The position numbers and the translations under genes were made by a program. The notes beneath the pieces were generated by a model. That model did not search any database. It worked only from the letters and a program-made list of their open reading frames with translations, and was not told the origin of the DNA. DNA of 64,000 nt from Enterococcus_D entomosocium (lineage in GTDB: Bacteria > Bacillota > Bacilli > Lactobacillales > Enterococcaceae): assembly GCF_030441895.1 (NCBI RefSeq), contig NZ_JARJAS010000013.1; one strand, 5' to 3'. Positions 1-8,609 of this stretch are shown here, one piece after another (the first letter of the stretch is position 1; every line of letters starts with the position of its first letter).

Positions 1-422
1 TGATCGAAGGCACGCAAACCGGTGCGGATGAAAATGTCGCAAAAGGTGGCTACGTGATTTCAAAACAAGCTGGTGAAACACCAGCGGGGATTTTGATCGC
101 CACAGGTTCTGAAGTGAATCTTGCGGTCCAAGCACAAGCTAAATTGGCAGAAGAAGGCATCGATGTATCGGTGGTCTCCTTACCAAGCTTTGATTTGTTT
201 GAAGCACAAAGTTCAGAATACAAAGAAAGCGTCTTGCCAAAAGCAGTGAAGAAACGGGTAGCGATCGAAGCGGCTTCCCCATTTGGTTGGGAACGTTACA
301 CCGGTTTCCATGGAAAAGTGATCGCGATCGATCACTTCGGTGCATCAGCACCTGGCGACAAAGTCTTAGCGGAATTCGGCTTCAGTGTTGAGAATGTCGT
401 GAATACCTTCAACTCACTATAA
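1..422 (+). CDS. tkt: Transketolase, C-terminal part (5' end outside window)
   Basis: The reading frame is open from the first bases and ends at TAA 420-422, so only the last ~140 residues of the protein are present. The visible part has the typical transketolase C-terminal domain layout: an ATGSEVNLAVQAQ stretch, VSLPSFDLFEAQ, then a conserved AIEAASPFGWERYTG segment and a GASAPGDKVLAEFGFSVENV tail. Transketolase moves two-carbon ketol units between sugar phosphates in the cytosolic pentose phosphate pathway, using thiamine diphosphate. The cofactor-binding half lies upstream of the window. It is followed at once by a strong terminator, so it is the last gene of its transcript and is unrelated to the ureide genes downstream. 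Confidence 0.93.
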   Translation, partial: IEGTQTGADENVAKGGYVISKQAGETPAGILIATGSEVNLAVQAQAKLAEEGIDVSVVSLPSFDLFEAQSSEYKESVLPKAVKKRVAIEAASPFGWERYTGFHGKVIAIDHFGASAPGDKVLAEFGFSVENVVNTFNSL

Positions 423-427
423 TCAAA

Positions 428-478
428 AAACAGGCGATCTTTAGAGGGAACATTCCTTTGAAGATCGCCTGTTTTTGT
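428..478 (+). terminator. Intrinsic terminator after transketolase
   Basis: A 14-bp stem (AAACAGGCGATCTT at 428-442 against AAGATCGCCTGTTT at 461-474) with a T-rich 3' side. The A-run on its 5' side means it can also serve the minus-strand hydrolase gene that converges on it. Confidence 0.9.
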
Positions 479-507
479 TTACTAAAGAAGCATGGCCAAA
501 TCTGCGC

Positions 508-1380
508 TTAATTTTTCTCTATTGTTAAAAGGAGCCATGAAATCATCTCTCGATAGCACTCATCAGCGATCGCATTTGGTGTCCGATCAAAGTCATGCTG
601 ATCTAAATCGAGCCAAAGTGTTTTGGCACGGGGGACTTGTGCTGCGAAAGCTTCGGAGGCGCTGAAGGGAACGTCTGGATCTTTTTTGCAATGAACGACA
701 AAGCAAGGAGGAAAGTCTTTGTAAGCGGCAGCAGGAATCGCCAAGGCTGCCAGCTGTTCCCGATTGCCTAAATAACGCTGCCAGTTGCCATATTGACGGG
801 CGGAAAGGTACAAAGGGAATCGTTTTTCTAACGTGCCGTGGGTGATTGGTTGGCTTTCGATCATAGCTTCGGCGTCGAGTGGCGGGACTTTCGGAAATTG
901 CGTGTAAAAGCGTGCCGGCTGCAAAAATTCTTTATAAAACAACTCTTGGTATCCGTAAAATCGGATCAAGCCTTTTTGCTCCGGATGCTTTGTGCGTGCG
1001 GTCAGTAAGGTCGCTAAAAAACCGCCGGCGGAGCGACCGAATAGAATGTACTCATTTGCACCAACGCCGCTGAAGTGCCAGCCCTCTGTCAAAAACCATT
1101 CCACTGCCTTTTTTGTATGAAGGTAAATGTCGTTCAGCGCTACTTCGGGAGCCAGTGGATAATCAAAGAGATAAAGGCTAACACCGGCAGCCAGCAATTG
1201 GTGGACATAATCCTGCGGAAGGTCTTCCCGCTGACCATAGAGGAAGCCACCACCATGAAAATACAAAAGGCTGATCCGAGGCTGCGCTGCTTTTAGGATC
1301 GTCACTTCTAACGGCAAAATGCCGTAGGTGTCAAATTGGATTTTTTCTGTTTGCGCAAAGGCATTTTTAGGATAAACCAT
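508..1380 (-). CDS. HSL-type alpha/beta hydrolase, ureide locus 1
   Basis: A 290-residue alpha/beta hydrolase of the hormone-sensitive-lipase type. It shows the oxyanion-hole motif HGGGF (around residues 42-46), the nucleophile elbow GRSAGG (around 114-119), a likely acid in the KKDPDVPF segment and a likely catalytic His in DQHDF. There is no signal peptide, so it should be cytosolic. It is divergent from allC with a 169-bp shared upstream region, and a related hydrolase (18548-19345) sits beside the second ureide locus. Both share HGGGFxYGxRxDxP, GRSAGG and an FYGYxxL segment. Family members cleave carboxyl esters. The substrate here is unknown, and the repeated neighbourhood hints at an ester or amide linked to ureide use. 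ATG start with AAAGGA upstream. Confidence 0.8.
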   Translation of the reverse strand: MVYPKNAFAQTEKIQFDTYGILPLEVTILKAAQPRISLLYFHGGGFLYGQREDLPQDYVHQLLAAGVSLYLFDYPLAPEVALNDIYLHTKKAVEWFLTEGWHFSGVGANEYILFGRSAGGFLATLLTARTKHPEQKGLIRFYGYQELFYKEFLQPARFYTQFPKVPPLDAEAMIESQPITHGTLEKRFPLYLSARQYGNWQRYLGNREQLAALAIPAAAYKDFPPCFVVHCKKDPDVPFSASEAFAAQVPRAKTLWLDLDQHDFDRTPNAIADECYREMISWLLLTIEKN

Positions 1381-1549
1381 TGTTTTCTTCCTTTCTCTTC
1401 TTCGATAGTATAAGGAAGAGTATAGGAGAAGGAAGCGGTTTAGAAAACAGCGTTATGACTAAAAATAGAAACGGTTTTGTCGAAAGTGAACAATGATGTC
1501 CTTCAGTAACACGCTTACAATAACCGTATAAATCAAAGGAGGCAGAACA

Positions 1550-2779
1550 ATGGAGTTGAAAAAAGAAGTAGCGGCAATGATCGATGCATTATCTCAGATT
1601 GGGAATGATCCAACTGGAGGAATGACTAGACTGCTTTATACCGATTCATGGAAAGAAGCGCAATCATTTGTAGAAAAACAATTAAAAAAAACTGGCTTAA
1701 CGACGTCCTATGATGCAGTCGGCAATCTCTTCGGCAGAATGGAAGGCAGCCAGTATCCAGAAGAAACGATTCTTTCAGGGTCACATATCGATACCGTCGT
1801 CAACGGGGGCACATTAGACGGTCAATACGGGGTCGTTGCTGCTGCTTTAGCGATCAAGTATTTAAAAGAGACCTATGGGCAACCTTTACGCTCCTTGGAA
1901 GTCATCTCAATGGCAGAAGAAGAAGGCAGTCGTTTTCCAACCGTTTTTTGGGGAAGTAAAAACTTTGTCGGAGAGGCCAAAAAAGCCGATGTTGAAGCGA
2001 TCGCAGATTTTGAAGGCAATAGCTTCGTGGCAGAGATGCAACGCCAAGGCTTTGACTTTCGCGACCCACAAGAACCGGTTCGATCAGACATCAAAGCCTT
2101 CGTGGAAATCCATATCGAACAAGGCAGTGTTTTAGAAAAAGAAAACTTGCAGATCGGTGTCGTCAATAGTATCGCTGGTCAAAAGCGCTACACCTTTGTC
2201 TTAAAAGGACAAGCCAATCATGCAGGCACCACACCGATGGGCTATCGTCAAGATGCTGTGTATGGTTTTGCCAAAATGTGTGCCGCAGTGATCGACCGTG
2301 GCTTAGATCTTGGGGATCCATTAGTTGTGACATTCGGTAAAGTTGAGCCAAAGCCGAATACGGTCAACGTGGTTCCTGGTGAAGTGTTGTTTACGATGGA
2401 TTGTCGCCATACTGATGGGCAGCTATTGGATGCCTTTACTGCTGAAGCAGAACAGATCATTCAAGCGATCGCCAAAGAGCACGACCTGACAGTGGAGATG
2501 GACCTATGGATGGATGAACGCCCAGTGCCGATGGACGATACGATCGTTGCCACGGTGGAACAAGCGGTGAAGCAAACCGGCAAACGCTACAAAGTGATGC
2601 ATAGTGGGGCGGGTCATGATTCCCAAATCATTGCACCACATTTTCCAACGGCGATGCTGTTTGTACCAAGTATTGATGGGATTAGCCACAACCCAGCCGA
2701 AGCAACAACTATCGAAGATTTAACAGCTGGGGTAGAAGTTTTAGCAGCTTCCCTTTACGAGCTAGCATACAAAGAATAG
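1550..2779 (+). CDS. allC: Allantoate amidohydrolase (M20 family)
   Basis: A 409-residue metal-dependent hydrolase of the AllC/carbamoylase branch of peptidase family M20. Metal-site motifs are in order: SGSHIDT (H79), GTLDGQYG (D90), MAEEEGSRF (Glu 123-125), VEIHIEQG (H188) and GISHNP (H380). GQANHAGTTPM (H224) and SGAGHDSQ match the substrate-binding region. AllC hydrolyses allantoate to (S)-ureidoglycine, CO2 and ammonia in the cytosol. It starts at ATG 1550 behind AAAGGAGG and is the first gene of a seven-gene same-strand run ending at carbamate kinase, with 15 bp before allE. A hydantoinase-type carbamoylase is the alternative, but allE and allD immediately downstream favour allantoate. 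No allantoinase gene occurs in this window. Confidence 0.9.
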   Translation: MELKKEVAAMIDALSQIGNDPTGGMTRLLYTDSWKEAQSFVEKQLKKTGLTTSYDAVGNLFGRMEGSQYPEETILSGSHIDTVVNGGTLDGQYGVVAAALAIKYLKETYGQPLRSLEVISMAEEEGSRFPTVFWGSKNFVGEAKKADVEAIADFEGNSFVAEMQRQGFDFRDPQEPVRSDIKAFVEIHIEQGSVLEKENLQIGVVNSIAGQKRYTFVLKGQANHAGTTPMGYRQDAVYGFAKMCAAVIDRGLDLGDPLVVTFGKVEPKPNTVNVVPGEVLFTMDCRHTDGQLLDAFTAEAEQIIQAIAKEHDLTVEMDLWMDERPVPMDDTIVATVEQAVKQTGKRYKVMHSGAGHDSQIIAPHFPTAMLFVPSIDGISHNPAEATTIEDLTAGVEVLAASLYELAYKE

Positions 2780-2794
2780 AAAGCAGGGACACAC

Positions 2795-3580
2795 ATGGGA
2801 TACAAAAATAATAATACGGGCTATTTAGATGGATTGCTGCAATCACGTGCAGTCATTAGAAAAAATAATTTTGCGATCTTGCCGCATGACGGGTTAGTGA
2901 ATAATGTCATTCCAGGATTCGAAAACTGTGAATGTTCGATACTCGGCACACCAAAATTAGGGGCGTCTTTTGTCGATTACATCATTTCATTCAAAAAAGA
3001 TGGCGCCAACCAATTGGGCTTCGGCGGACCAGAGATCGAGAGTTTCTTGTATGTCATCTCGGGCAAACTGGAAGTGAGTGATGGTAAAGAAACCCATACA
3101 TTGACGGACGGAGGCTATATCTATCTGCCTGCTGGAGAAAAACTGTATATGAAAAATCTCCAAGAAGAAGCGACAGAAGTGTTCTTATATAAGAAGCGTT
3201 ACCAACCGTTAGAAAATCACCAAGCCTACAAAGTAGTGGGGAATCTTTCAGAGTTGATACCGATCCAATACGAAGGGATGGAAGACGTCCTGCTTTGGGA
3301 TTTCTTACCGAAAGAGTTGGGTTTTGACATGAATATCCATATCCTTTCCTTTGAACCAGGGGCAAGTCATGGCTACATTGAGACCCACTACCAAGAACAC
3401 GGGGCGTACTTACTGTCAGGTAAAGGGATGTATAACTTAGACAATGAGTGGTTCCCAGTGGAAAAAGGCGACTATATTTTCATGAGTGCCTATGTACAGC
3501 AAGCGGCCTATGGTGTCGGTCGTGATGAACCATTGACCTATATTTATTCCAAAGATTGCAACCGCGATCCGGAAATTTAA
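2795..3580 (+). CDS. allE: (S)-ureidoglycine aminohydrolase (bicupin)
   Basis: A 261-residue two-cupin protein. The N-terminal cupin (about 50-130) lacks a clear metal site. The C-terminal cupin (about 175-250) carries E196, H198 and H202 in the IETHYQEHG segment plus a Gln near 235, the manganese ligand pattern known for ureidoglycine aminohydrolase. The enzyme releases ammonia from (S)-ureidoglycine to give (S)-ureidoglycolate, protecting the unstable intermediate made by AllC. It lies 15 bp after allC and 13 bp before allD. The length matches E. coli AllE (261 residues). Confidence 0.92.
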   Translation: MGYKNNNTGYLDGLLQSRAVIRKNNFAILPHDGLVNNVIPGFENCECSILGTPKLGASFVDYIISFKKDGANQLGFGGPEIESFLYVISGKLEVSDGKETHTLTDGGYIYLPAGEKLYMKNLQEEATEVFLYKKRYQPLENHQAYKVVGNLSELIPIQYEGMEDVLLWDFLPKELGFDMNIHILSFEPGASHGYIETHYQEHGAYLLSGKGMYNLDNEWFPVEKGDYIFMSAYVQQAAYGVGRDEPLTYIYSKDCNRDPEI

Positions 3581-3593
3581 AGGAGTTTAGAAA

Positions 3594-4670
3594 ATGGAAG
3601 AGACGGTTATTGTACAGTCACAAGAGTTACAGCAATTGATCCAAAAAAAATTAGCGGCTGCTGGTTTGTCTGAAGCGCACGCAGCCATCGTTGCAGAGCA
3701 TTTGGTCTTTGCCGATGCCAGCGGGATCCACTCTCATGGGGCTGTACGGGTAGACTATTACGCAGAGCGGATCGCTAAAGGTGGAATGAATCGCACTCCA
3801 CAGATCACGTTTGAAGAGACTGGGCCTAGCAGCGGGATCGTTCACGGTCAAAATGGCGCAGGGCAGGTCGTTGTATTAGAAGCGACAAAGCATGCCATTG
3901 AGATGGCCAAACGTTCTGGGATCGCGGCGGTTGGTGTACGGAAAACGAGTCATAGTGGGGCGCTATCCTATTATGTCAAAAAAGCTGCAGAAGCTGACTT
4001 GATTGCATTATCTATGTGCCAATCAGATTCAATGGTGGTTCCTTTTGGCGGCAAAGAAAATTATTTTGGTACCAATCCAATCGCATTTGCCGCACCAAGA
4101 AAACAGGGGGCACCGGTGGTCTTTGACATGGCAACGACGGTCCAAGCGTGGGGCAAAATATTAGACGCTCGCTCCAAAAATAAAGAGATTCCTGCGACAT
4201 GGGCCGTGGATGCTCATGGCAAGCCAACGACGAATCCACATCATGTCCACGGCTTACTGCCGATCTCAGGGCCAAAAGGCTTTGGGTTGATGATGATGGT
4301 GGATATCTTATCAGGAATGCTCCTTGGGCTGCCTTTTGGCAAGCATGTTTCCTCTATGTACAACGATCTGACGAAAGGTCGCGACTTAGGGCAATTTATT
4401 TTGCTGATCGATCCGCAACGCTTTACAGATTTAGACACATTTAAAGAGTCGGTGGAGACGATGGTTGCCGAACTGCATGACATACCGGCTGCTGAACAGT
4501 TCCAGCAAGTCTATTATCCAGGCGAGATCAATCAACTAACCTATGAAAAATATATGGCAGAAGGCATTCCCATCGAGAAGAACATTTATCGCTATCTCAT
4601 TAGCGACACGGTTCATTTTGACCAGTATTCTGGGTCAGATGCCTTTGCACAGACAGGAACAGGAGAGTGA
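3594..4670 (+). CDS. allD: Ureidoglycolate dehydrogenase, locus 1
   Basis: A 358-residue member of the malate/L-lactate/ureidoglycolate dehydrogenase family, whose Rossmann fold differs from the classical one. IHSHG (H46, H48) and KTSHSG (H120) are the conserved active-site histidines, and the PFGGKENYFGTNPIAFA segment is the family nucleotide-binding region. AllD oxidises (S)-ureidoglycolate to oxalurate with NAD(P)+, supplying the substrate for the transcarbamylase genes that follow. It has AAAGGAG before its ATG and ends 8 bp before allF. A close paralogue lies at 28330-29391. Confidence 0.93.
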   Translation: MEETVIVQSQELQQLIQKKLAAAGLSEAHAAIVAEHLVFADASGIHSHGAVRVDYYAERIAKGGMNRTPQITFEETGPSSGIVHGQNGAGQVVVLEATKHAIEMAKRSGIAAVGVRKTSHSGALSYYVKKAAEADLIALSMCQSDSMVVPFGGKENYFGTNPIAFAAPRKQGAPVVFDMATTVQAWGKILDARSKNKEIPATWAVDAHGKPTTNPHHVHGLLPISGPKGFGLMMMVDILSGMLLGLPFGKHVSSMYNDLTKGRDLGQFILLIDPQRFTDLDTFKESVETMVAELHDIPAAEQFQQVYYPGEINQLTYEKYMAEGIPIEKNIYRYLISDTVHFDQYSGSDAFAQTGTGE

Positions 4671-4678
4671 GGAGACCC

Positions 4679-6433
4679 ATGTTACACACTATTATTCAAA
4701 AAAACAATTACCAAGATTCCATTGTTTTAATGCTTTTGACCAATCGTCTACTGACGATCGAAGGGATCAACAACGCTTCGGTCATGATGGGCACACCTGC
4801 CAATAAGGACATTTTCAAGACGGGTGGTCTTTATACCGAGGAGATGAGCAATGCGACATCCAACGATATGGTGCTCGTTTTAGACATCGAAGAGGAAGAA
4901 ATCATCGAAACAGTCCTGTCAGAAATCGATGCCTTCTTATCGGACCAAAGCAATAGCGCAGGAGAGGAAACCCAAAGCGTCAAAACTTGGGAAAAAGCCT
5001 TAGATCTTGGAAAAGATGCGAAGGTCGCTGTCTTATCGATTCCCGGTACTATGGCAGCACCAGAAATTGAAACCGCATTAGCAGCGGGCAAACATGTATT
5101 TTGTTTCAGTGATAACGTTTCATTGGAAGAGGAAGTTCGGCTAAAGAAACTGGCGCATGAAAAAGGACTTCTTTTAATGGGACCAGATTGTGGCACAGGG
5201 ATTCTCAATGGGATACCAGTAGCCTTCACCAATGCCGTCCGTAAAGGGAAAATCGGTGTTGTCGGCGCTTCGGGTACTGGTATCCAAGAAGTCACCACTA
5301 TTATTCATAAATTGGGTGCCGGTGTAACACAAGCCATCGGAACCGGTGGACGAGATCTCAAAGAAGCCGTCGGTGGGATCACCATGAAAGATAGCATTCT
5401 TGCCTTGGAACACGATCCTGATACGGAGGTGATCGTGGTGATCTCCAAACCACCTGCACCACGTGTCCGAGATGAAGTGTTGGCACTTTTAAGAAGAGGA
5501 ACAAAACCTGCAGTCACGATTTTTCTTGGGGAAGAGCCAACGGACCACGAAGAAAATCTTTACCGAGCCTACACGCTGGAAGAAGCGGCTCAATTAGCCG
5601 TGCAGCTGCTACGCCAAGAACAGATTGGACTAGAGCCAGTGAAAGAGGAAACAGCAGCTGCCACTTTTGGACCTGAACAACAAAAAATCAAAGCTTACTA
5701 TTCTGGCGGAACATTGGCGTACGAAGCAGCGATGCTTGTTAAAGCAGGATTAAATCTGGAACAAGAAGATACCCATCAGGAAGGGTACATCTTAAAAGCA
5801 GCTGGCCATGAGATCATCGATTTAGGTGATGACATTTATACTCAAGGCAAGCCCCATCCGATGATCGACCCAACAAAGCGGATCGAACTGTTGAAACAAG
5901 CGGGGGAAGATCCTGAAACGGCAGTGATTTTGTTAGATATCGTTTTAGGGTACGGCTCTCATCAAGATATGGCGAGTGAATTGGCACCGACCATCAAATC
6001 ATTGAAGGAAGAAGCACAAGCAGCTGGTCGGGAGTTAGCGGTGATCGCTACGATCGTTGGAACTGATTTAGACCCCCAAGATAGCAACGAGCAAGCAGAG
6101 ATTTTAACCGCAGCTGGCGTGATTTTGTGTCAAAGCAATGCCCAAGCAGTCAAAAAAGCTTTAGCAATGCTCGGCCATCCCTTTTCCCCAATTAGTCGTA
6201 AGCTGTTGCCAAAAGCAGTGACAACTGCCGATGGGTTGCCAGAGCCATCTGAAAAGAGCCGCGAATTGTTGTCGAATGACGCGTTCATCAATGTAGGATT
6301 GCGTAGCTTTGCAGAAGCGATCCAGACGCATCACGGTCAAGTCGTTCAATATGACTGGCAGCCAATTGCTGGTGGGAACGTAACGTTACAAAAAGCCTTA
6401 CGTTTCTTAGCACAAGTGTCACTATCAGAGTAG
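4679..6433 (+). CDS. allF: Oxamic transcarbamylase subunit AllF (FdrA)
   Basis: A 584-residue FdrA-family protein related in fold to the CoA-binding domains of succinyl-CoA synthetase. It has GPDCGTGI (about 168-175), GASGTG (196-201) and GTGGRDL (221-227), then a second half with YSGGTLAYEA and IDLGDDIYTQGKPHPMID. In E. coli, AllF, AllG and AllH together form oxamic transcarbamylase, which converts oxalurate and phosphate to oxamate and carbamoyl phosphate. ATG 4679 is chosen over an upstream in-frame GTG at 4667 because GGAG lies just before it and because the paralogue at 21036 also begins MLHT. It lies 8 bp after allD and 12 bp before allG. Confidence 0.9.
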   Translation: MLHTIIQKNNYQDSIVLMLLTNRLLTIEGINNASVMMGTPANKDIFKTGGLYTEEMSNATSNDMVLVLDIEEEEIIETVLSEIDAFLSDQSNSAGEETQSVKTWEKALDLGKDAKVAVLSIPGTMAAPEIETALAAGKHVFCFSDNVSLEEEVRLKKLAHEKGLLLMGPDCGTGILNGIPVAFTNAVRKGKIGVVGASGTGIQEVTTIIHKLGAGVTQAIGTGGRDLKEAVGGITMKDSILALEHDPDTEVIVVISKPPAPRVRDEVLALLRRGTKPAVTIFLGEEPTDHEENLYRAYTLEEAAQLAVQLLRQEQIGLEPVKEETAAATFGPEQQKIKAYYSGGTLAYEAAMLVKAGLNLEQEDTHQEGYILKAAGHEIIDLGDDIYTQGKPHPMIDPTKRIELLKQAGEDPETAVILLDIVLGYGSHQDMASELAPTIKSLKEEAQAAGRELAVIATIVGTDLDPQDSNEQAEILTAAGVILCQSNAQAVKKALAMLGHPFSPISRKLLPKAVTTADGLPEPSEKSRELLSNDAFINVGLRSFAEAIQTHHGQVVQYDWQPIAGGNVTLQKALRFLAQVSLSE

Positions 6434-6445
6434 GAGGAAGTTATC

Positions 6446-7708
6446 GTGTACGAAACTATTGAAGAAGCAAACCAAGCCGTTATTGCCAAGATCGTTGCCG
6501 GTTCGCCTTTTTTGTTGGATGTCGTTCCAGCAGTCAGTGTCATTCCAGAATTAGGTGAAGGAAAAGTCCTATTGCACGCAGGACCACCGATCCGCTACGA
6601 CCAGATGATCGATCCGATTCAAGGCGCTTGTGTTGGAGCGGGACTTTTTGAAGGCTGGGGCGAAACGGAAGAAGAGGTACGTCATTTATTAGCATCTGGG
6701 GAAGTTCAACTGATTCCTTGTCACCACGTGCAAGCGGTTGGCCCAATGGGGGGCATCACCTCTGCCAATATGCCGGTTCTCGTGGTGGAAAACAAAACAG
6801 ACGGCAACCGAGCGTACTGTACGATGAACGAAGGGATTGGGGCAGTTTTACGTTTTGGCGCCTATTCTCAAGAAGTCATTGATCGCTTGCATTGGATGAA
6901 AAATACGTTAGCACCAGTTTTAAGTGCTGCACTACAAACAAAACCCGATGGCTTGAACATCAATGTCTTAGTCGCAAAAGCAATCGCCATGGGGGATGAG
7001 TTCCATCAACGGAATATCGCTGCTTCGTTGGCGTTCTTAAAAGAAGTAGCACCAGCGATCGTTACCCTTGAAGGATTTGAAAAAGAAAAACCAGAAGTCA
7101 TTCAGTTTCTAGCAGACACGGATCAGTTTTTCTTGAATATCATGATGGCTTCTTCAAAAGCGGTGCTTGATGGCGCCCGGACGATTGAAGAAGGAACGGT
7201 TGTGACAGCAATGTGTCGCAACGGGCATGAATTCGGTATCCGTATTTCTGGTATGGGGGACGAGTGGTTTACCGGTCCTGTCAATACACCAAAAGGGTTG
7301 TATTTCTCAGGATTCAGTGAAGAAGATGCCTCTCCAGATATGGGCGACAGTGCCATTACGGAAACCTTTGGTGTTGGGGGAATGGCGATGATTGCTGCCC
7401 CAGCTGTGACACGCTTCGTTGGTTCCGGCGGATTTCACGATGCGTTGAAAACCAGCAATGAGATGTTAGAGATCTCCATTGATACCAATCCGAATTTTCC
7501 CGTTCCTACATGGGACTTCAAAGGGATCTGTTTAGGGATCGATGCTCGGAAAGTCGTGGAAACAGGGATCTTACCGGTGATCAATACAGGGATCGCCAAC
7601 AAACAAGCTGGACGGGGACAAATTGGGGCCGGGACAGTGACACCACCAATGGATTGCTTTGAAAAAGCTGTCTTGGCTTATGCAAAAAAATTAGGATTTG
7701 AAGAATAA
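6446..7708 (+). CDS. allG: Oxamic transcarbamylase subunit AllG (YlbE, DUF1116)
   Basis: A 420-residue DUF1116 protein. Conserved segments are PFLLDVVPAVSV (about 21-32), HAGPPI (44-49), PCHHVQAVGPMGGITS (91-106), MGDEFHQRN (about 177-185) and DTDQFFLN. It is the second subunit of oxamic transcarbamylase in the established E. coli scheme. The start is GTG 6446 preceded by AGGAGG. It follows allF by 12 bp. The same domain is fused to AllF in the second locus at 21036-24044. Confidence 0.9.
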   Translation: MYETIEEANQAVIAKIVAGSPFLLDVVPAVSVIPELGEGKVLLHAGPPIRYDQMIDPIQGACVGAGLFEGWGETEEEVRHLLASGEVQLIPCHHVQAVGPMGGITSANMPVLVVENKTDGNRAYCTMNEGIGAVLRFGAYSQEVIDRLHWMKNTLAPVLSAALQTKPDGLNINVLVAKAIAMGDEFHQRNIAASLAFLKEVAPAIVTLEGFEKEKPEVIQFLADTDQFFLNIMMASSKAVLDGARTIEEGTVVTAMCRNGHEFGIRISGMGDEWFTGPVNTPKGLYFSGFSEEDASPDMGDSAITETFGVGGMAMIAAPAVTRFVGSGGFHDALKTSNEMLEISIDTNPNFPVPTWDFKGICLGIDARKVVETGILPVINTGIANKQAGRGQIGAGTVTPPMDCFEKAVLAYAKKLGFEE

Positions 7709-7745
7709 CTCAGGGTCTGAAAACGTGAAAAGGAGCAACCTAGCG

Positions 7746-8609
7746 ATGATACAGGCAAAATGGATCGACCAAGCTTTATTTGAACCCGCATTTATCAATG
7801 GCACCTGGCTCGTTCACAGTGTGTTTCAGCATAGTTTCAATCTGCAAGATCCTCGTCAGGATCAGCTGATCTGTGTCTCCAAACAAGCGGCTCGCGTGCC
7901 CAAAGGAATGATTTTAGCTGCCGACGATTATGCAGCGTTGGCGACCGACTTGCTTGCTGGTACCACTCTTTTGGTTCAGCAACGAGTGATCCATTTTCCG
8001 CATCATCGTCTGTCTTTTCAAAAGGCAGCCATGTTTACAACCACCTTCCCAGCTGGCACAGTCCCATTTGATCGAGAACTGTTTTGGTCAACCCTCCAAC
8101 ATGTCACGGAAAAGACGGGGATTCAAGAAGCTGTTTCACAAACCATCAGCAGCAATCATCCGTTTTATGACGCAATCGATCAGCTATGCACGCCTTCATT
8201 TAAAGAACAACGGCAAGCAGTCGCTTATTTAGTCGGACGGGGTGTCGGATTGACCCCCACAGGCGATGATATGCTAGTTGGCCATTTACTGGCTCGCCGA
8301 GTGATGGGGCAAGAAGATACCCGCTTGGTGGCTTATCTACAAAGAAGGCTGTTGACAGTCAATGATTTGACGACTGACGTCAGTAAACATTATCTTCTGC
8401 ATGCGTTGACAGGCGCATTCAATCAATCGGCGTTATCCTTGACCAGGTGTACCGATTCAGCGGCTTTTTACCAAGTAATCAAAGAGATACTAGCGATCGG
8501 TCATACCTCGGGGGCTGACTTTTTGGCAGGGTTTGCTCGCAGTATCAATCAATTTCAAAACAATAGAAATGAGGAATTCATATGGCAAAACGAGTGGTCA
8601 TCGCTCTAG
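7746..8609 (+). CDS. allH: Oxamic transcarbamylase subunit AllH (DUF2877, YlbF)
   Basis: A 287-residue DUF2877 protein with the family signature GRGVGLTPTGDD (about 163-174) and a C-terminal IGHTSGADFLAGF segment. It is the third subunit of oxamic transcarbamylase. ATG 7746 is preferred over an in-frame TTG at 7698, which would overlap allG, because AAAAGGAG sits about 10 bases upstream of 7746. The 3' end overlaps the carbamate kinase start by 28 bases, which suggests translational coupling. Confidence 0.87.
   Translation: MIQAKWIDQALFEPAFINGTWLVHSVFQHSFNLQDPRQDQLICVSKQAARVPKGMILAADDYAALATDLLAGTTLLVQQRVIHFPHHRLSFQKAAMFTTTFPAGTVPFDRELFWSTLQHVTEKTGIQEAVSQTISSNHPFYDAIDQLCTPSFKEQRQAVAYLVGRGVGLTPTGDDMLVGHLLARRVMGQEDTRLVAYLQRRLLTVNDLTTDVSKHYLLHALTGAFNQSALSLTRCTDSAAFYQVIKEILAIGHTSGADFLAGFARSINQFQNNRNEEFIWQNEWSSL

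Noticed and set aside
1440..1500. cre site in the allC upstream region (AGAAACGGTTTTGT)
   Set aside because: It matches only about 9 of 14 consensus positions, too weak compared with the sites at 11253 and 20981.
4667..4678. Earlier GTG start for AllF
   Set aside because: It lies inside the ribosome-binding region and the allD stop; the paralogue starts at the equivalent of ATG 4679.
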